NCBI GenBank assembly: GCA_028706695.1 | Contig: JAQTVU010000013.1 | Coordinates: 1 to 14,295, forward strand | Direction: 5' to 3' | Source of the DNA: Mycobacterium sp. | GTDB lineage: Bacteria; Actinomycetota; Actinomycetes; Mycobacteriales; Mycobacteriaceae | Length of the DNA: 14,295 nucleotides | Shown: positions 14,003 to 14,295 of the stretch, in pieces | How the letters are laid out: each line of letters begins with the position of its first letter | How positions within the stretch are numbered: the stretch's first letter is position 1 | Notes under the pieces: generated by a model | Seen by the model: the letters and a program-made list of their open reading frames with translations, nothing else | The model's database searches: none | Told to the model about the DNA's origin: nothing | Program-made: the position numbers and the translations under genes

Positions 14003-14189
14003 GCACCGTCGGCCCCGGAGCGACCCCGTCACTGGCGACAACGATGTTCCCGATGACGATGATGTTCCAGATGACGATCGGCATCGGGAATGTAGTTACG
14101 CCCGGATGGTGCAAAGCCCGCCGCACCGTTGAAACCGCGAAGCCGCTCAACGCGATCGGCGCGCCGAAGACGAACAGCCAGAGCCTAAC
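13998..14189 (-). CDS. Small two-helix membrane protein, start codon unclear
   Basis: A 63-codon frame not recognised as a known family. It reads as two hydrophobic helices, LWLFVFGAPIALSGFAVSTV (codons 3-22) and MPIVIWNIIVIGNIVV (37-52 region), joined by a short basic loop RRALHHPG and ending in a polar tail at TGA 14000-13998. The frame has no ATG, GTG or TTG before codon 14 (TTG 14150, inside helix 1). The natural first codon would be GTT 14189, which overlaps the stop TAG of the upstream oxidoreductase, or CTG at codon 5. So either a rare start is used, or a GTG has mutated, or the gene is decayed. The overlap suggests translational coupling with the upstream gene. Codons for WNIIVIGN repeat: two 18-bp near-copies. 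Confidence 0.45.
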   Translation of the reverse strand, partial: VRLWLFVFGAPIALSGFAVSTVRRALHHPGVTTFPMPIVIWNIIVIGNIVVASDGVAPGPTVR

Positions 14190-14295
14190 GCCCGGCGGGT
14201 TCGGTCAGCTCGGGCGGCAGTGCGTCGCCGAGGAGCGCCTGGGTGAGGAATTCACCGAGCAGCGGCCCGAATTTCATCAGGTTGGCGCCGACGAA
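14185..14295 (-). CDS. C-terminus of a probable FAD-dependent oxidoreductase (partial)
   Basis: Only the last 36 residues lie in the window; the gene continues beyond the right edge. FVGANLMKFGPLLGEFLTQA and the Leu/Pro-rich end PPELTEPAGR resemble the FAD-binding C-terminal helix of DAO-type oxidoreductases (sarcosine/D-amino-acid oxidase-like), which typically end with a G-x-N-L-M-K-F-x-P-x-x-G motif. The substrate is unknown. It ends at TAG (14187-14185), which overlaps the first codon of the small membrane ORF. Confidence 0.6.
   Translation of the reverse strand, partial: FVGANLMKFGPLLGEFLTQALLGDALPPELTEPAGR

Noticed and set aside
14040..14090. Repetitive GATG/GACGAT stretch that looks like a DNA repeat array
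   Set aside because: It is explained by repeated Ile/Val/Asn codons in the second helix of the small membrane ORF, so it is reported there and not as a separate repeat.

Overview
The window is about two-thirds G+C and most likely comes from a Mycobacterium, probably a non-tuberculous species. The evidence is the gene content: a mycolic-acid cyclopropane synthase, a wax ester synthase/diacylglycerol acyltransferase (WS/DGAT), two secreted cutinase-like hydrolases (CULP type), an F420-type luciferase-like oxidoreductase, a DUF3140 protein and a group III truncated globin. I see no tRNA, rRNA, insertion sequence, integrase, CRISPR array or phage gene.

Layout. (1) Positions 1-1700 hold a DUF2249-cupin fusion on the plus strand, converging on a truncated globin and a small cupin on the minus strand. 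This is a small redox/gas-sensing-like group. (2) Positions 1800-3500, all minus strand, hold a frameshifted C-terminal scrap of a WS/DGAT, a cutinase, about 400 bp without a convincing gene, and a DUF3140 gene. (3) Positions 3765-6217, minus strand, hold an LLM oxidoreductase whose leader is a tandem repeat, then an intact WS/DGAT. (4) Positions 6411-8639, minus strand, hold a STAS-domain protein and an MHS-family transporter. (5) Positions 8640-10309 hold a cyclopropane synthase on the plus strand behind a perfect 13-bp inverted repeat, then a small exported DUF5666-like protein behind a good match to a mycobacterial SigF promoter. (6) Positions 10596-12596, minus strand, hold a metal-dependent amidohydrolase (ACMSD-like) and a second cutinase. 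(7) From 12791 to the end, all minus strand, there are a possible small Cys-rich ORF, a CPBP intramembrane protease, a 14-bp tandem repeat, a short two-helix membrane ORF with no standard start codon, and the last 36 codons of a probable FAD-dependent oxidoreductase.

The recurring theme is lipid handling: two ester hydrolases, storage-lipid synthesis plus the relic of a second such gene, and mycolate cyclopropanation. Most neighbours are single genes with gaps over 100 bp, so few operons are evident. The clearest coupling is at the right edge, where the membrane ORF overlaps the stop codon of the oxidoreductase. I found no obvious new multi-gene system. The most unusual signals are non-coding: the leader repeat of the LLM gene, the palindrome before the cyclopropane synthase, the SigF-like promoter and the 14-bp repeats.
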